From: Porticoccaceae bacterium
GTDB lineage: Bacteria > Pseudomonadota > Gammaproteobacteria > Pseudomonadales > Porticoccaceae
Reading direction: 5' to 3'
NCBI GenBank assembly: GCA_018663035.1
Contig: JABJEX010000014.1
Location: 122,099 to 186,098 of the forward strand
DNA: 64,000 nt
Position numbers and translations under genes: made by a program. Shown piece by piece: positions 20,120-29,970 of the stretch; the first letter of the stretch is position 1; the number at the start of each line of letters is the position of its first letter. A model generated the notes under the pieces. That model was given only the letters and a program-made list of their open reading frames with translations, made no database searches and was not told where the DNA came from.

Positions 20120-21967
20120 CTATTCGAAGCCCAGAAAGCCGCCAGACTGGTGACTCCAGAGCTGACTGTAGATTCCATTTTTGGCAATCAGCTCCTGATG
20201 AGTACCCTGCTCTATCACCTGACCCCTATCGAACACAATCAGTCTATCCATGGCCGCAATAGTTGATAGTCTGTGGGCAATTGCAATGACCGTTTTTTCT
20301 TTCATTAGCTTATTTAGCCCAGCCTGAATTGTGGCCTCAACCTCAGAGTCTAGCGCCGAAGTTGCCTCATCCAGGATTAGGATGGGCGCATCTTTGAGTA
20401 ACACTCGAGCAATGGCAATGCGCTGACGCTGACCACCAGACAGAGTAACGCCTCGTTCGCCAACATGGGCATCATAGCCGCTGCGGCCAGAGGCATCCTT
20501 TAACTCCAGAATAAAATCATGAGCCTCGGCTTGCTTGGCGGCCTCAACCATCTGTTCTTCGCTGGCATCAGGTCGGCCAAATAAAATATTATCCCTTACC
20601 GATCTGTGTAGCAGCGAGGTATCCTGAGTGACCATTGCGATACTGCTGCGCAGACTGTCCTGGGTAACCTCACGAACATTTTGCCCGTCGATTGCCAGCA
20701 GACCATTCTGAATATCATAAAAACGCATCAGCAAGTTAACGAGAGTCGATTTACCAGCGCCACTGCGCCCCACTATACCTACTCGCTCACCGGCCATAAT
20801 TGACAGATCAAGGCCTTTAAAGACCGGCTCGCCTATCGGCTTGCTATCTGCACCAAGATAACTAAAGTCTACCTGCTGAAAATCAATCTGCCCCTTGGTC
20901 ACTTCAAGTTCAGTTGCCTTTTCATCATCACAGATCGTCTGGGGAATCGATAAGGTGTTGATACCATCCTGAATGGTGCCAATATTCTCGAACAGACTGC
21001 TGATCTCCCACATTATCCAATAGGACATGCCTGTGAGCCGAATAGCGAGACTTATCGCGATAGCAATGGCACCCGGGCTTATCGCAGAATCAATCCACAG
21101 GTAGATGCCCAGTGCCACCGTAGAAAACACTAGGCACATATTGAGGGTTTCTAAACAGATATTTAAAACTGTAGCTAGGCGCATCTGAGGATGCACAGTT
21201 TTGAGAAAATCTTCCATGCCCTGTTTGGCGTACTCTGTCTCTCGGCGACTATGGGAAAACAGCTTTAGAGTACTGATATTTGTATAGCTATCGACGATTC
21301 GCCCGGTCATGGTTGATCGAGCATCGGCCTGTAGCATGGCAATATTTTTCATGCGCGGCACAAAGTAGCGGAGAATTGCCACATAAACCACTAGCCAAGC
21401 GACGAGAGGCAGGCATAGTCTCGGGTCAGCACTGGCTACCAGAACAAGCATAGTAACCATGTAAATAGTGACAAATAGCATAACATCGAGCAGCTTCATA
21501 ACCGCTTCACGTACCGCCAGCGACGTTTGCATCACCTTGGTGGCTATGCGGCCGCTAAATTCATTTTGGAAAAAAGCATAGCTTTGATTAAGCAAATAAC
21601 GATGGGCCTGCCAGCGCACCAGCATAGGAAAATTACCCATCAGCGTTTGATGGACAACTAGCGAATGCAAGCTATTAAGAAGGGGGATTACGAGCAGAAT
21701 AAATAACGACATACCGAGCAGGATAGGCCAGGATTCCTCCATAAAAACCTCGGGGTCACTGGTGGCCAGCCAGTCGACAACCTTGCCTAAAACACCAAAG
21801 AGCAGCGCCTCCGAGATTGCGCCCAGTGCAGTCAGACAGGCCATCAACAGAAGCCAGGGCTCTATACCTCTGGTGTAGTGACGACAGAATTCATAGATAC
21901 CCCGTGGCGGTTGTTGGGGGTTCTCTGGAGGAAAGGGGTTTACTAACCTTTCAAAAAAGCTAAACAT
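20120..21967 (-). CDS. ABC transporter, fused permease/ATPase (MsbA-like exporter)
   Basis: N-terminal 6-TM domain; GRSGAGKSTLVNLLMRFYD, LSGGQRQRIAIARVLLKDAPILILDEATSALD. Confidence 0.94.
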   Translation of the reverse strand: MFSFFERLVNPFPPENPQQPPRGIYEFCRHYTRGIEPWLLLMACLTALGAISEALLFGVLGKVVDWLATSDPEVFMEESWPILLGMSLFILLVIPLLNSLHSLVVHQTLMGNFPMLVRWQAHRYLLNQSYAFFQNEFSGRIATKVMQTSLAVREAVMKLLDVMLFVTIYMVTMLVLVASADPRLCLPLVAWLVVYVAILRYFVPRMKNIAMLQADARSTMTGRIVDSYTNISTLKLFSHSRRETEYAKQGMEDFLKTVHPQMRLATVLNICLETLNMCLVFSTVALGIYLWIDSAISPGAIAIAISLAIRLTGMSYWIMWEISSLFENIGTIQDGINTLSIPQTICDDEKATELEVTKGQIDFQQVDFSYLGADSKPIGEPVFKGLDLSIMAGERVGIVGRSGAGKSTLVNLLMRFYDIQNGLLAIDGQNVREVTQDSLRSSIAMVTQDTSLLHRSVRDNILFGRPDASEEQMVEAAKQAEAHDFILELKDASGRSGYDAHVGERGVTLSGGQRQRIAIARVLLKDAPILILDEATSALDSEVEATIQAGLNKLMKEKTVIAIAHRLSTIAAMDRLIVFDRGQVIEQGTHQELIAKNGIYSQLWSHQSGGFLGFE

Positions 21968-22098
21968 GCTCTACCTTTTGTTGTTTGTAATCTAGGCTCG
22001 GAAGACAATGTGAATCAAGCTAGACTTTGTAGGCGACTAGTCTGATCCTTTGGGCCACAATCATACCAAGCCAAGAGCCTAATCAGTACGCTGAACAC

Positions 22099-22734
22099 CT
22101 ATGCTGGAAAAAATTTTGCCGTATCTCCCGACTGCCAAGGACTGTATCTTTCCATAGAGCCAACAAAAATAGGCGAATTTAAAAAATAGTCCAGCCACTG
22201 CTGAAGCCCAGTGTAGCTGGATTGATCGAACCAGCCTTTATCGACAAAGGCAAACTGGCGTATAAATGGGAATATAGCAATATCGGCAAGTGTCGCACTT
22301 TCAGTAAGCAGAAAAGGTCTGTTCGCCAAAAGGCCCTCTAGCTTTGACAAAAACCTCTCTGCCTGCTGGCGATAATGTTCCTGCGTCTGGGTCGGGTATC
22401 TATCCCAGTATTTGTAATGATCCAAGTGAGTTTTAAAACTACCATCATTTTCGGTGATGAGCGCCAGCATCTCAGCCTCTAACTCCGGGCGCAACCATTG
22501 CTCCCTGTCTGCCTGCCGTAACGCCCAGTACATAATATCAAGGCTCTCATCTAACACCTGCGAGTCAAGCTGCAAAACAGGTACAGTCCCCTTGGCTGAC
22601 AACATCAGCATAGCCTCGGGCTTATTAGCCAGAAAGACTTCCCGAAGCTCAACCGTTATACTCGCGTAACGCAGCGACATCCTAGTTCTTATGGCATAGG
22701 GACAACGTCGAAAAGAATAAAGAATAGGTGTCAT
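22099..22734 (-). CDS. Glutathione S-transferase family protein
   Basis: MTPILYSFRRCPYAIRTRMSL thioredoxin-fold N-terminus with CPYA; ATG at 22734 preferred. Confidence 0.82.
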   Translation of the reverse strand: MTPILYSFRRCPYAIRTRMSLRYASITVELREVFLANKPEAMLMLSAKGTVPVLQLDSQVLDESLDIMYWALRQADREQWLRPELEAEMLALITENDGSFKTHLDHYKYWDRYPTQTQEHYRQQAERFLSKLEGLLANRPFLLTESATLADIAIFPFIRQFAFVDKGWFDQSSYTGLQQWLDYFLNSPIFVGSMERYSPWQSGDTAKFFPA

Positions 22735-22811
22735 TGACCAATAAGCCCGCTCGAACAGATGGCGAATATAATAACCCAACTAAAAATAAGTACCTCAGGA
22801 AAATACCAACA

Positions 22812-24044
22812 ATGGCTATTAAGAAATTTGATCTTGTTATCTTTGGCGCCACAAGCTTTGTAGGGGAAATTCTCACCAATTACCTCTATGAACATATTGG
22901 CCTAACTCGCAAAGTTAAATGGGCCATCGCTGGCCGCTCGGAGACTAAGCTCAACAAACTCCGCGACTCTCTAGGTGAGGGAGCCGCAAAATTGCCAATC
23001 ATCGTTGCTGATTCAAAAGACGAAAAAGCGTTAAGCAGCATGTGTAAAAAGTCACGAGTTATTGTTAGTACCGTTGGTCCTTACGTCCTCTATGGCGAAG
23101 CCCTGGTAAAAGCCTGTGCAGAAAACGGTAACGACTACTGCGACCTTACAGGTGAAGCCTATTGGATTGAGCGCATGATGCTTAAATATGAAGACCTAGC
23201 GAAAACTACTGGAGCCCGCATTGTGAACTGTTGCGGATTTGACTCCATACCCTCAGATCTAGGCACTCATTTTCTGCAACAGCAAGGGAAATCTAAGTTT
23301 GGAGAATTCTTTAACAGCGTAAAACTAAGGGTTAAAACCATGAAAGGTGGCGCGTCTGGTGGCACCATAGCCAGCATGGCAGAAATGGTTATCGCTGCAA
23401 AAGCCGATCCCGCCCTGCGCAAGGCGATGGGCAACCCCTATATTTTATGCCCCCAGCAACATAGCTATAGTCAGCGACAGGTGAGCATTAAAGTACCTGA
23501 ATATGACACTGACTTTGCCAGCTGGGCAGCGCCTTTTATTATGGAGGCAATTAATACTCGGGTGGTATTGCGGTCTAATTGGTTGCTGAATATGGCCTAC
23601 GGCGATGACTTTACCTATGGCGAGGCTATGTTAATGGGTGAGGGTACCAAAGGCCGCCTTAGCGCCTATGGCCTGACCGCGGGCCTAGGTGCGCTTACTG
23701 TTGGTATGGTTATAGATCCCATCCGTAACCTGCTGAATAAGTTCGTTTTTCCAAAGCCTGGTGAAGGTCCAAGCCCGCAAGAGCAGCTTGAAGGTCATTT
23801 TGATATTCGTCTTTTGGGCAAAAATAAAGATAGCCAACAACTTGTGGTAAAGGTTACTGGTGATCGCGACCCAGGCTATGGCTGCACGGCAAAAATGCTA
23901 GCCCAAGCCGGTTTGTGTTTGGCCTTTGATTTAGCCAAAGGAGACAAAGAGGGTGGATTTTTAACCCCGGCAGCGGCAATGGGTGACCTGCTAATAGAGC
24001 GTCTAAATAATCATGCAGGCATGTCGTTTAGCGTCTTAGATTAA
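22812..24044 (+). CDS. Saccharopine dehydrogenase family / trans-acting enoyl reductase-like protein
   Basis: FDLVIFGATSFVGEILTNYL; DYCDLTGEAYWIERMM; NCCGFDSIPSDLG. Confidence 0.87.
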   Translation: MAIKKFDLVIFGATSFVGEILTNYLYEHIGLTRKVKWAIAGRSETKLNKLRDSLGEGAAKLPIIVADSKDEKALSSMCKKSRVIVSTVGPYVLYGEALVKACAENGNDYCDLTGEAYWIERMMLKYEDLAKTTGARIVNCCGFDSIPSDLGTHFLQQQGKSKFGEFFNSVKLRVKTMKGGASGGTIASMAEMVIAAKADPALRKAMGNPYILCPQQHSYSQRQVSIKVPEYDTDFASWAAPFIMEAINTRVVLRSNWLLNMAYGDDFTYGEAMLMGEGTKGRLSAYGLTAGLGALTVGMVIDPIRNLLNKFVFPKPGEGPSPQEQLEGHFDIRLLGKNKDSQQLVVKVTGDRDPGYGCTAKMLAQAGLCLAFDLAKGDKEGGFLTPAAAMGDLLIERLNNHAGMSFSVLD

Positions 24045-24127
24045 ACTATCCGTAAATCAGGGCTCTATTCCCAACAAGATTAGAGCCCTGTCATTCAGCG
24101 TCTGTACTGCAAATAATAGCTCAGAGG

Positions 24128-24553
24128 CTACATTGAACGCATGCCAATGGGCGTTACAGACTCAGACACTAGCCGACCAACAACCAACCCAGCTACGGTT
24201 AACTTAGCAAACATAACCGCGAACCAGGCACCTGCCAGACAGAGGGGAATTGGCATATAAGAGAATGACCCCAGCCCAGTCATTGCGCCTATACCTATGC
24301 CAAGTACCGCGCCAAACTTTACCCCAGTAGCCAACGATTTAGGCGCCACAAAAAAGCTGTAAATCAGTACTACTGCTGCACCAAAAAACAATGTCACAGC
24401 AGACATTAATAATGCGAGCATCTGGTCTTCAGGGCGCCAGAGGTGCATGGTTTCTTGGTAGATTTCTTGCAGCAATATGCCATGAACTAAAAAATCGATT
24501 ATTGACCACAGAATAAACACTGCAGCTGTCGCTGCTATCATTTTCTTGAACAT
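24128..24553 (-). CDS. Hypothetical membrane protein (four predicted hydrophobic segments)
   Basis: ORF of 141 aa with hydrophobic segments by eye. Confidence 0.65.
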   Translation of the reverse strand: MFKKMIAATAAVFILWSIIDFLVHGILLQEIYQETMHLWRPEDQMLALLMSAVTLFFGAAVVLIYSFFVAPKSLATGVKFGAVLGIGIGAMTGLGSFSYMPIPLCLAGAWFAVMFAKLTVAGLVVGRLVSESVTPIGMRSM

Positions 24554-24628
24554 TCTCTGTCTCCTCGTTTATTTAATTGTGATTTAAACATAGAGGGGAA
24601 AATTACTGGGTTCAAGAATCGCAGATAC

Positions 24629-24664
24629 AAAAAAGCTCAGGCGTTTAAACCCGAGCTTTTTTGC
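24629..24664. terminator. Bidirectional terminator hairpin
   Basis: caaaaaagctc ... gagcttttttg inverted repeat with terminal T/A runs. Confidence 0.75.
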
Positions 24665-24793
24665 CTACTAATATCTGTCGCGGCTGGTTTTTCTAGATCA
24701 GTCGTATTTATCAGGGCGGTAGTCTGTAAAAGTCCCGATAAAAATTCCTCTAGACCAGCTCTTATAACAGTATCAGAGTCAATCGCCTTACAG

Positions 24794-25111
24794 CTATTCC
24801 ATTACGCGATCTTTCATTGCATTGAGAATAATGCCCAGAGCCGCAGCATTCATGATGGTACTCATATTCGCCATGATGTCACTTACAGGCCCGCCAATTA
24901 CTGGCAGTGGCCCAGCTGCACCAGAAACTGTCGCCAAGGTAACAGCAAAAACCATCATGTAGGTTCGGTTACTGTTATCGGCCATATCTCCCATCACGCC
25001 CATAACCAAGCCAACGACAGCCATAATTAAAGCAGCTTCAGGAATGGCTACAAATGCCCCAATAACTGCGACTGCCAATGCGATCAAACGTACGATTTTT
25101 AATGCACTCAT
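24794..25111 (-). CDS. Hypothetical small membrane protein
   Basis: 105 aa, multiple hydrophobic segments; own terminator downstream. Confidence 0.65.
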   Translation of the reverse strand: MSALKIVRLIALAVAVIGAFVAIPEAALIMAVVGLVMGVMGDMADNSNRTYMMVFAVTLATVSGAAGPLPVIGGPVSDIMANMSTIMNAAALGIILNAMKDRVME

Positions 25112-25391
25112 GTTGAAACCCCATTTTTTTAATGAATTAAATTTCTTTAACTGTTTCTATTTCACAAGTAAAGCAGGATGACCCTAACATGTTATTTGAG
25201 GGAATAAAACTCTATAACCTTTTGATATCTATATACATTGAGCATATTTTCACTTAGACATAGCGCTGTTTTTTTATCAGAGTTGATTCTTTATGGCCTC
25301 GCTTTCAGCTAGAATGCGCGAAGATTTTATTACTGGTTTCAAAGTCTAGGCTTTAAGCTAAATTCATTGCTTCACAACAGATAATTAACCA

Positions 25392-27056
25392 ATGGCACAA
25401 TACGTATACACAATGAACCGGGTGAGCAAGACTGTTCCTCCGAAGCGAGAAATTCTAAAAGATGTCTCACTGTCGTTTTTTCCCGGCGCAAAGATTGGCG
25501 TACTGGGCCTTAATGGTGCAGGTAAATCAACGCTACTTAAAATTATGGCTGCGCTCGATACCGATATTCAGGGTGAAGCTAGGCCTATGCCTGGGATAAA
25601 AATTGGCTACTTAGCGCAGGAGCCTCAGCTGGATCCGGATAAAGATGTTCGTGGCAATGTTGAAGATGGTATGCGTGAGGCAGTGGATGCATTGCGAGGG
25701 TTAGATCAGGTCTATCTGGACTATGCAGAGCCAGATGCAGATTTCGACGCGCTAGCAAAAAAGCAGGGCGAACTTGAGGCCATTATTGAAGCCTGGGATG
25801 CCCACAACCTTGACCACTCTCTGGACGTGGCAGCTGACGCGTTGCGCTTGCCGCCGTGGGACGCCAATGTAACCTCCCTATCGGGCGGTGAGAAACGTCG
25901 TGTTGCGCTCTGCCGGCTCTTACTTTCACGCCCAGATATGCTTCTGCTCGATGAGCCTACTAACCACCTGGATGCGGAATCGGTGTTCTGGTTAGAGAAA
26001 TTTCTTGAAGAGTTTTCCGGTACAGTTGTAGCCGTCACCCACGACCGATATTTTCTCGACAATGTTGCCGGTTGGATTCTTGAGTTAGACCGCGGCCGCG
26101 GTATCCCCTACGAGGGCAACTACTCGACTTGGCTGGAAGCTAAGGGCAAACGCTTAGAAACCGAGTCCAAGCAAGAGATCTCTCGCCAGAGGGCCATCAA
26201 GCAGGAACTTGAGTGGGTACGACAGAACCCCAAGGGACGACAGGCCAAAAATAAGGCTCGTTTAGCGCGTTTTGATGAATTGAATTCGCAGGAATTCCAG
26301 GCGCGCAATGAAACCAATGAAATCTATATCGCTCCCGGAGAGCGCCTCGGTGACAAGGTAATTGTGCTCGACAAGGTCTGTAAAGGCTTTGGCAACGAAC
26401 TACTGATTGAAAACCTTTCGCTATCTATACCAAAAGGCTCAGTGGTAGGCATCATCGGCGGTAACGGTGCGGGTAAGTCAACACTGTTTCGTATGATCGC
26501 CGGTACCGAGCAGCCTGATAGCGGTACTATTTCACTGGGTGAGACAGTTAAGGTCGCCTATGTTGAGCAGAGCCGTGACTCACTAGATGACAGCCACAGT
26601 GTTTGGGAAGCAATCTCTGGAGGCCATGACATACTCAAGATTGGCAACTACGAAGTTTCATCAAGAGCCTATGCTGGACGCTTTAATTTTAAAGGTAATG
26701 ACCAGCAAAAACGCGTTGGTGAGCTGTCCGGTGGTGAACGTGGTCGCCTGCATCTTGCCAATACCCTTAAGCAGGGCGCCAATGTGCTGCTGCTCGACGA
26801 ACCTTCAAACGACCTAGATATTGAAACCCTGCGCGCGCTAGAGGAAGCAGTCCTTTCGTTTCCCGGTTGCGTATTGGTTATCTCACACGATCGCTGGTTC
26901 CTAGACCGTATCGCCACGCATATTTTGGCTTATGAAGATAACAGCGAAGTGGTATTTTTTGAAGGTAATTACAGCGAGTATCACGAAGACTTTATTGCTC
27001 GCAAAGGAGTGGACGCACAGCCCACTCGTGTAAAACATAAACGTCTTAAAAGCTAA
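25392..27056 (+). CDS. ettA: Energy-dependent translational throttle protein EttA
   Basis: MAQYVYTMNRVSKTVPPKREILKDVSLSFFPGAKIGVLGLNGAGKSTLLKIMA is diagnostic for EttA. Confidence 0.97.
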   Translation: MAQYVYTMNRVSKTVPPKREILKDVSLSFFPGAKIGVLGLNGAGKSTLLKIMAALDTDIQGEARPMPGIKIGYLAQEPQLDPDKDVRGNVEDGMREAVDALRGLDQVYLDYAEPDADFDALAKKQGELEAIIEAWDAHNLDHSLDVAADALRLPPWDANVTSLSGGEKRRVALCRLLLSRPDMLLLDEPTNHLDAESVFWLEKFLEEFSGTVVAVTHDRYFLDNVAGWILELDRGRGIPYEGNYSTWLEAKGKRLETESKQEISRQRAIKQELEWVRQNPKGRQAKNKARLARFDELNSQEFQARNETNEIYIAPGERLGDKVIVLDKVCKGFGNELLIENLSLSIPKGSVVGIIGGNGAGKSTLFRMIAGTEQPDSGTISLGETVKVAYVEQSRDSLDDSHSVWEAISGGHDILKIGNYEVSSRAYAGRFNFKGNDQQKRVGELSGGERGRLHLANTLKQGANVLLLDEPSNDLDIETLRALEEAVLSFPGCVLVISHDRWFLDRIATHILAYEDNSEVVFFEGNYSEYHEDFIARKGVDAQPTRVKHKRLKS

Positions 27057-27066
27057 GGGGCAGACT

Positions 27067-27495
27067 ATGAGCAGTATCTGGCACAACAGGCCCAACCTAG
27101 AAATGATTAATGGCCCAATGAATCAGGGCACGGTCGTTGCGCACCTGGGCATTGAAATCACTGAAGTAGGCGACGATTTTATACGGGGCACCATGCCGGC
27201 GGACAAACGTACGTTTCAACCCTATGGTGTTGTTCACGGTGGTGCCAATGTGGTCTTGGCGGAGACACTTGGCAGCATCGCTGGAGCCCATGTACTGGAT
27301 TTCAACACCCATAAGTGTCTGGGACAAGAAGTCAGCGCCACGCACTTGCGCCCAGTGTCGTCTGGTTTGGTTATAGGCACTGCGCGCCCTATTCATCTGG
27401 GCCGACGCTCCCATGTTTGGGAGATTCGTCTAGAGAATGAACAGGGCAAACTAACCTGTATTTCTAAGTTAATTCTTGCCGTGATCGAAAACTAG
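27067..27495 (+). CDS. Hotdog-fold thioesterase (PaaI/YdiI-like)
   Basis: QPYGVVHGGANVVLAETLGSIAG motif. Confidence 0.9.
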   Translation: MSSIWHNRPNLEMINGPMNQGTVVAHLGIEITEVGDDFIRGTMPADKRTFQPYGVVHGGANVVLAETLGSIAGAHVLDFNTHKCLGQEVSATHLRPVSSGLVIGTARPIHLGRRSHVWEIRLENEQGKLTCISKLILAVIEN

Positions 27496-27503
27496 AGGCT
27501 GAC

Positions 27504-27544
27504 AAAAAGGCAGCTACTGAACCTGGGTTTCAGCCTGCCTTTTT
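27504..27544. terminator. Bidirectional terminator between convergent genes
   Basis: aaaaaggcag ... ctgccttttt inverted repeat. Confidence 0.75.
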
Positions 27545-28353
27545 AGAACATTCATCTCAATAAAGAAAAACGCGACCAGCCACAGGAAGGCATCCCAGAA
27601 ATCTAAGAAGTCTCCCAGCAGCCCCCAATAGACCGCGGCAGCAAACAATATGCTGTACAGGATTAGCTTGGTGATCTTGCTGTAGACTAATATTTGACCC
27701 TCGAGCTTGTCGCGCAACTGTAGCCATACGTCCACCTCCAGCATAATTACCACCGCGATCCAAGCTACAGAATTGATAACATCTACCCATGCCAGCCACT
27801 GAATATCTGTCCACTGCTCAGCGGTACCCAACACAGGTTGGTTGTTGAGTCTGTAGAGCGTCTGCTCTGCCAGAAGCTGACAATTTTGCTGATCTAACAT
27901 AGGGTATTCGTCCAGTGTCAGGATGCCCGCAAAGCCCTGACCGACCAATGCGCAAATATCATCTACAGGAAATACACTGACATCGTAGGTCAGCAGCATT
28001 TTTCCGATATACCCATAGCAGGAGTAGAGAATAAAACCATAGGAGAAAAGCCGTAAACCCGCGAAGGTTAATTGCACCCCCGGCTTGCGGACTGTGCGGT
28101 TATCCAATACCGAGGTCTCGAGCTCGAACATCAACAGCAGAATTACCCAGGCCGCTGTATCTATTGTTGCCGCATAACCCTGAATAATATCGTCCAGATT
28201 GATGCCCTGACTAAATGTTAATGTGGTAGCCAAGGACTCTTCCTGATAAAACAGAAAAATATTCAGTGTTAACAATGCATAGACTGTGTATTTAAAAGCA
28301 TTAAATAGCAGCTGAGATGAAGCTCGTGGTGCGTTGGTCATTGCACTCCCCAA
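27514..28353 (-). CDS. Hypothetical integral membrane protein
   Basis: 279 aa, multiple hydrophobic segments; no family recognised. Confidence 0.65.
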   Translation of the reverse strand: MGSAMTNAPRASSQLLFNAFKYTVYALLTLNIFLFYQEESLATTLTFSQGINLDDIIQGYAATIDTAAWVILLLMFELETSVLDNRTVRKPGVQLTFAGLRLFSYGFILYSCYGYIGKMLLTYDVSVFPVDDICALVGQGFAGILTLDEYPMLDQQNCQLLAEQTLYRLNNQPVLGTAEQWTDIQWLAWVDVINSVAWIAVVIMLEVDVWLQLRDKLEGQILVYSKITKLILYSILFAAAVYWGLLGDFLDFWDAFLWLVAFFFIEMNVLKRQAETQVQ

Positions 28354-28374
28354 TAATTATTCTTATTTTTTAGT

Positions 28375-28854
28375 CTAAAGCTTTTTGATTAGAACTTGCA
28401 TTAGTTGCTCCAGACCCTGCTGATCACTGTGATCAAAACGTGCGGTGAGAGGACTATCTATATCTAGCACTGCGAGCAGTTGACCCTGTTTAATTAGGGG
28501 TACCACAATTTCTGAATTGGATGCTACATCACAGGCAATATGGCCGGGAAACTGATGTACGTCGTCCACTAGCTGAGTTTTTTTTAGCAAGGCTGCGGTG
28601 CCACAGACGCCTTTGCCCATATCAATCCGAGTGCAAGCAGGCTTACCTTGAAAGGGTCCCAGCACAAGGTGAGATTCTTTTAATAGATAGAAACCCACCC
28701 AGTTAATCCTGTCGAGCTCCTGCCATAGCAGAGCAGCACAGTTGGCCATATTAGCAATAGAATCGCTTTCGGAATCAATCAAACCCTCGAGCTGAAGGTT
28801 TAAAAGACTGTAATCTGTGGAAGAACTAACCGGCTTATTGTCGAACTGTAGCAT
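28375..28854 (-). CDS. GAF-domain protein, free methionine-(R)-sulfoxide reductase-like
   Basis: INWVGFYLLKESHLVLGPFQGKPACTRIDMGKGVCGTAA and VPLIKQGQLLAVLDIDSP are fRMsr features. Confidence 0.85.
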   Translation of the reverse strand: MLQFDNKPVSSSTDYSLLNLQLEGLIDSESDSIANMANCAALLWQELDRINWVGFYLLKESHLVLGPFQGKPACTRIDMGKGVCGTAALLKKTQLVDDVHQFPGHIACDVASNSEIVVPLIKQGQLLAVLDIDSPLTARFDHSDQQGLEQLMQVLIKKL

Positions 28855-29374
28855 TAGTAACTGACTCCATTGAGCGCACCCAATAATTAATAGTTAAGGT
28901 CTGCGCAGCCACCTCTGCAGCGTCACGGCTGGGGTACTGACCCCATAAAATAACGGCTAAGGTACTGCCATTTACAATTATTTCACGCACCTGTATGTCA
29001 CCGTTTAAATCAAGGCCTGCCGCCACCTTATAAGCTTTTTCTAGGCTCCGGTAGGCACCTAGCTGCAAGCTGTAGCCACTGCTCATAGAGCCCTTAGCAA
29101 CCGAGGCTTTAACAATATCCGTCGTCGCCGGTGCGGCTTGCTGCTTGACCGCTGGTGACTTCGAATCCTCTTCGGGCTGAGTCACAACAACTGTCGACTC
29201 TTGATTCTGCGGCCTCTTTCTATCGCAAGACCAAGAGTCCTGATCAACCTGGTCTACTGTACACTGCCAAAGCATAGAATCACTGTCGGCAATCGCCTTT
29301 TCTAATGGGCTCTGAGACTGGCAACCGCTAAGGCTGACCAGCGCCAGTGACATAAAAATGAAGCGTCGCAACAA
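28835..29374 (-). CDS. SPOR-domain lipoprotein-like protein
   Basis: Lipobox-like LSGC; SGYSLQLGAYRSLEKAYKVAAGL...VILWGQYPSRDAAEVAA is SPOR-like. Confidence 0.78.
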   Translation of the reverse strand: MLRRFIFMSLALVSLSGCQSQSPLEKAIADSDSMLWQCTVDQVDQDSWSCDRKRPQNQESTVVVTQPEEDSKSPAVKQQAAPATTDIVKASVAKGSMSSGYSLQLGAYRSLEKAYKVAAGLDLNGDIQVREIIVNGSTLAVILWGQYPSRDAAEVAAQTLTINYWVRSMESVTNATVRQ

Positions 29375-29425
29375 AGCCGTTTACCCAGGTAGATTATTGG
29401 TTTTCAAAGTGCTTAGACGGAGTTA

Positions 29426-29698
29426 TTAAATCCCCATTTTGACTAATATGTCCAGCACTTGACGCACTATGTAGGCAATTTCCGGATGCTCTATTTCATA
29501 GGCGGCGCCCTTCTGCTCTAGAGCAGCGCGAAGATCCTGAGGTGAATGATCTGGCTTATCAGTCTCGGCTTCAGCCTGCCGACTGAGTTCGGTAATTAAA
29601 GTGGTCCACAGGTCCCGATCAGCTGGGTTGATATTGACGGCTTTTTGCAGCCGCTGACGCAATTCCACTAATTTGGCTTTTAAGTCTTGGTTAGCCAT
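29426..29698 (-). CDS. DUF4404-like small protein
   Basis: 90 aa LKAKLVELRQRLQKA...HPEIAYIVRQVLDILVKMGI. Confidence 0.55.
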   Translation of the reverse strand: MANQDLKAKLVELRQRLQKAVNINPADRDLWTTLITELSRQAEAETDKPDHSPQDLRAALEQKGAAYEIEHPEIAYIVRQVLDILVKMGI

Positions 29699-29831
29699 GA
29701 TTGGCTCCTGATTCTAAACCCTTCTCTTCAAGTATAGACAGCGGTTCAGCCACTGTTCTGGTGCAGATCAGTGCACCGATTAAGCTCATAGGTATTAGAA
29801 CGCTTCAGCGTAGTGCGCAATATTAGATTTA

Positions 29832-29847
29832 TGGCATAAGTATTGCA
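29832..29847 (+). promoter_or_regulatory. Sigma54 (-24/-12) promoter upstream of amt
   Basis: TGGCATAAGTATTGCA: GG-N10-GC spacing exact. Confidence 0.75.
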
Positions 29848-29970
29848 GACCTCTTATTACAAATAGGCTTTAAAAGCCTGTATCAGGTATTTTTGATCTA
29901 TCGCGGTGCGTTTTCGGGCGGTCGGTTATTTTAATGCACTATTTTGGTGCCACTTTGCAGAGGGAACATC

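Noticed and set aside
24059-24089. agggctct...agagccct inverted repeat after the saccharopine dehydrogenase-like gene
   Set aside because: Good stem but no T-run; left out of the terminator list.
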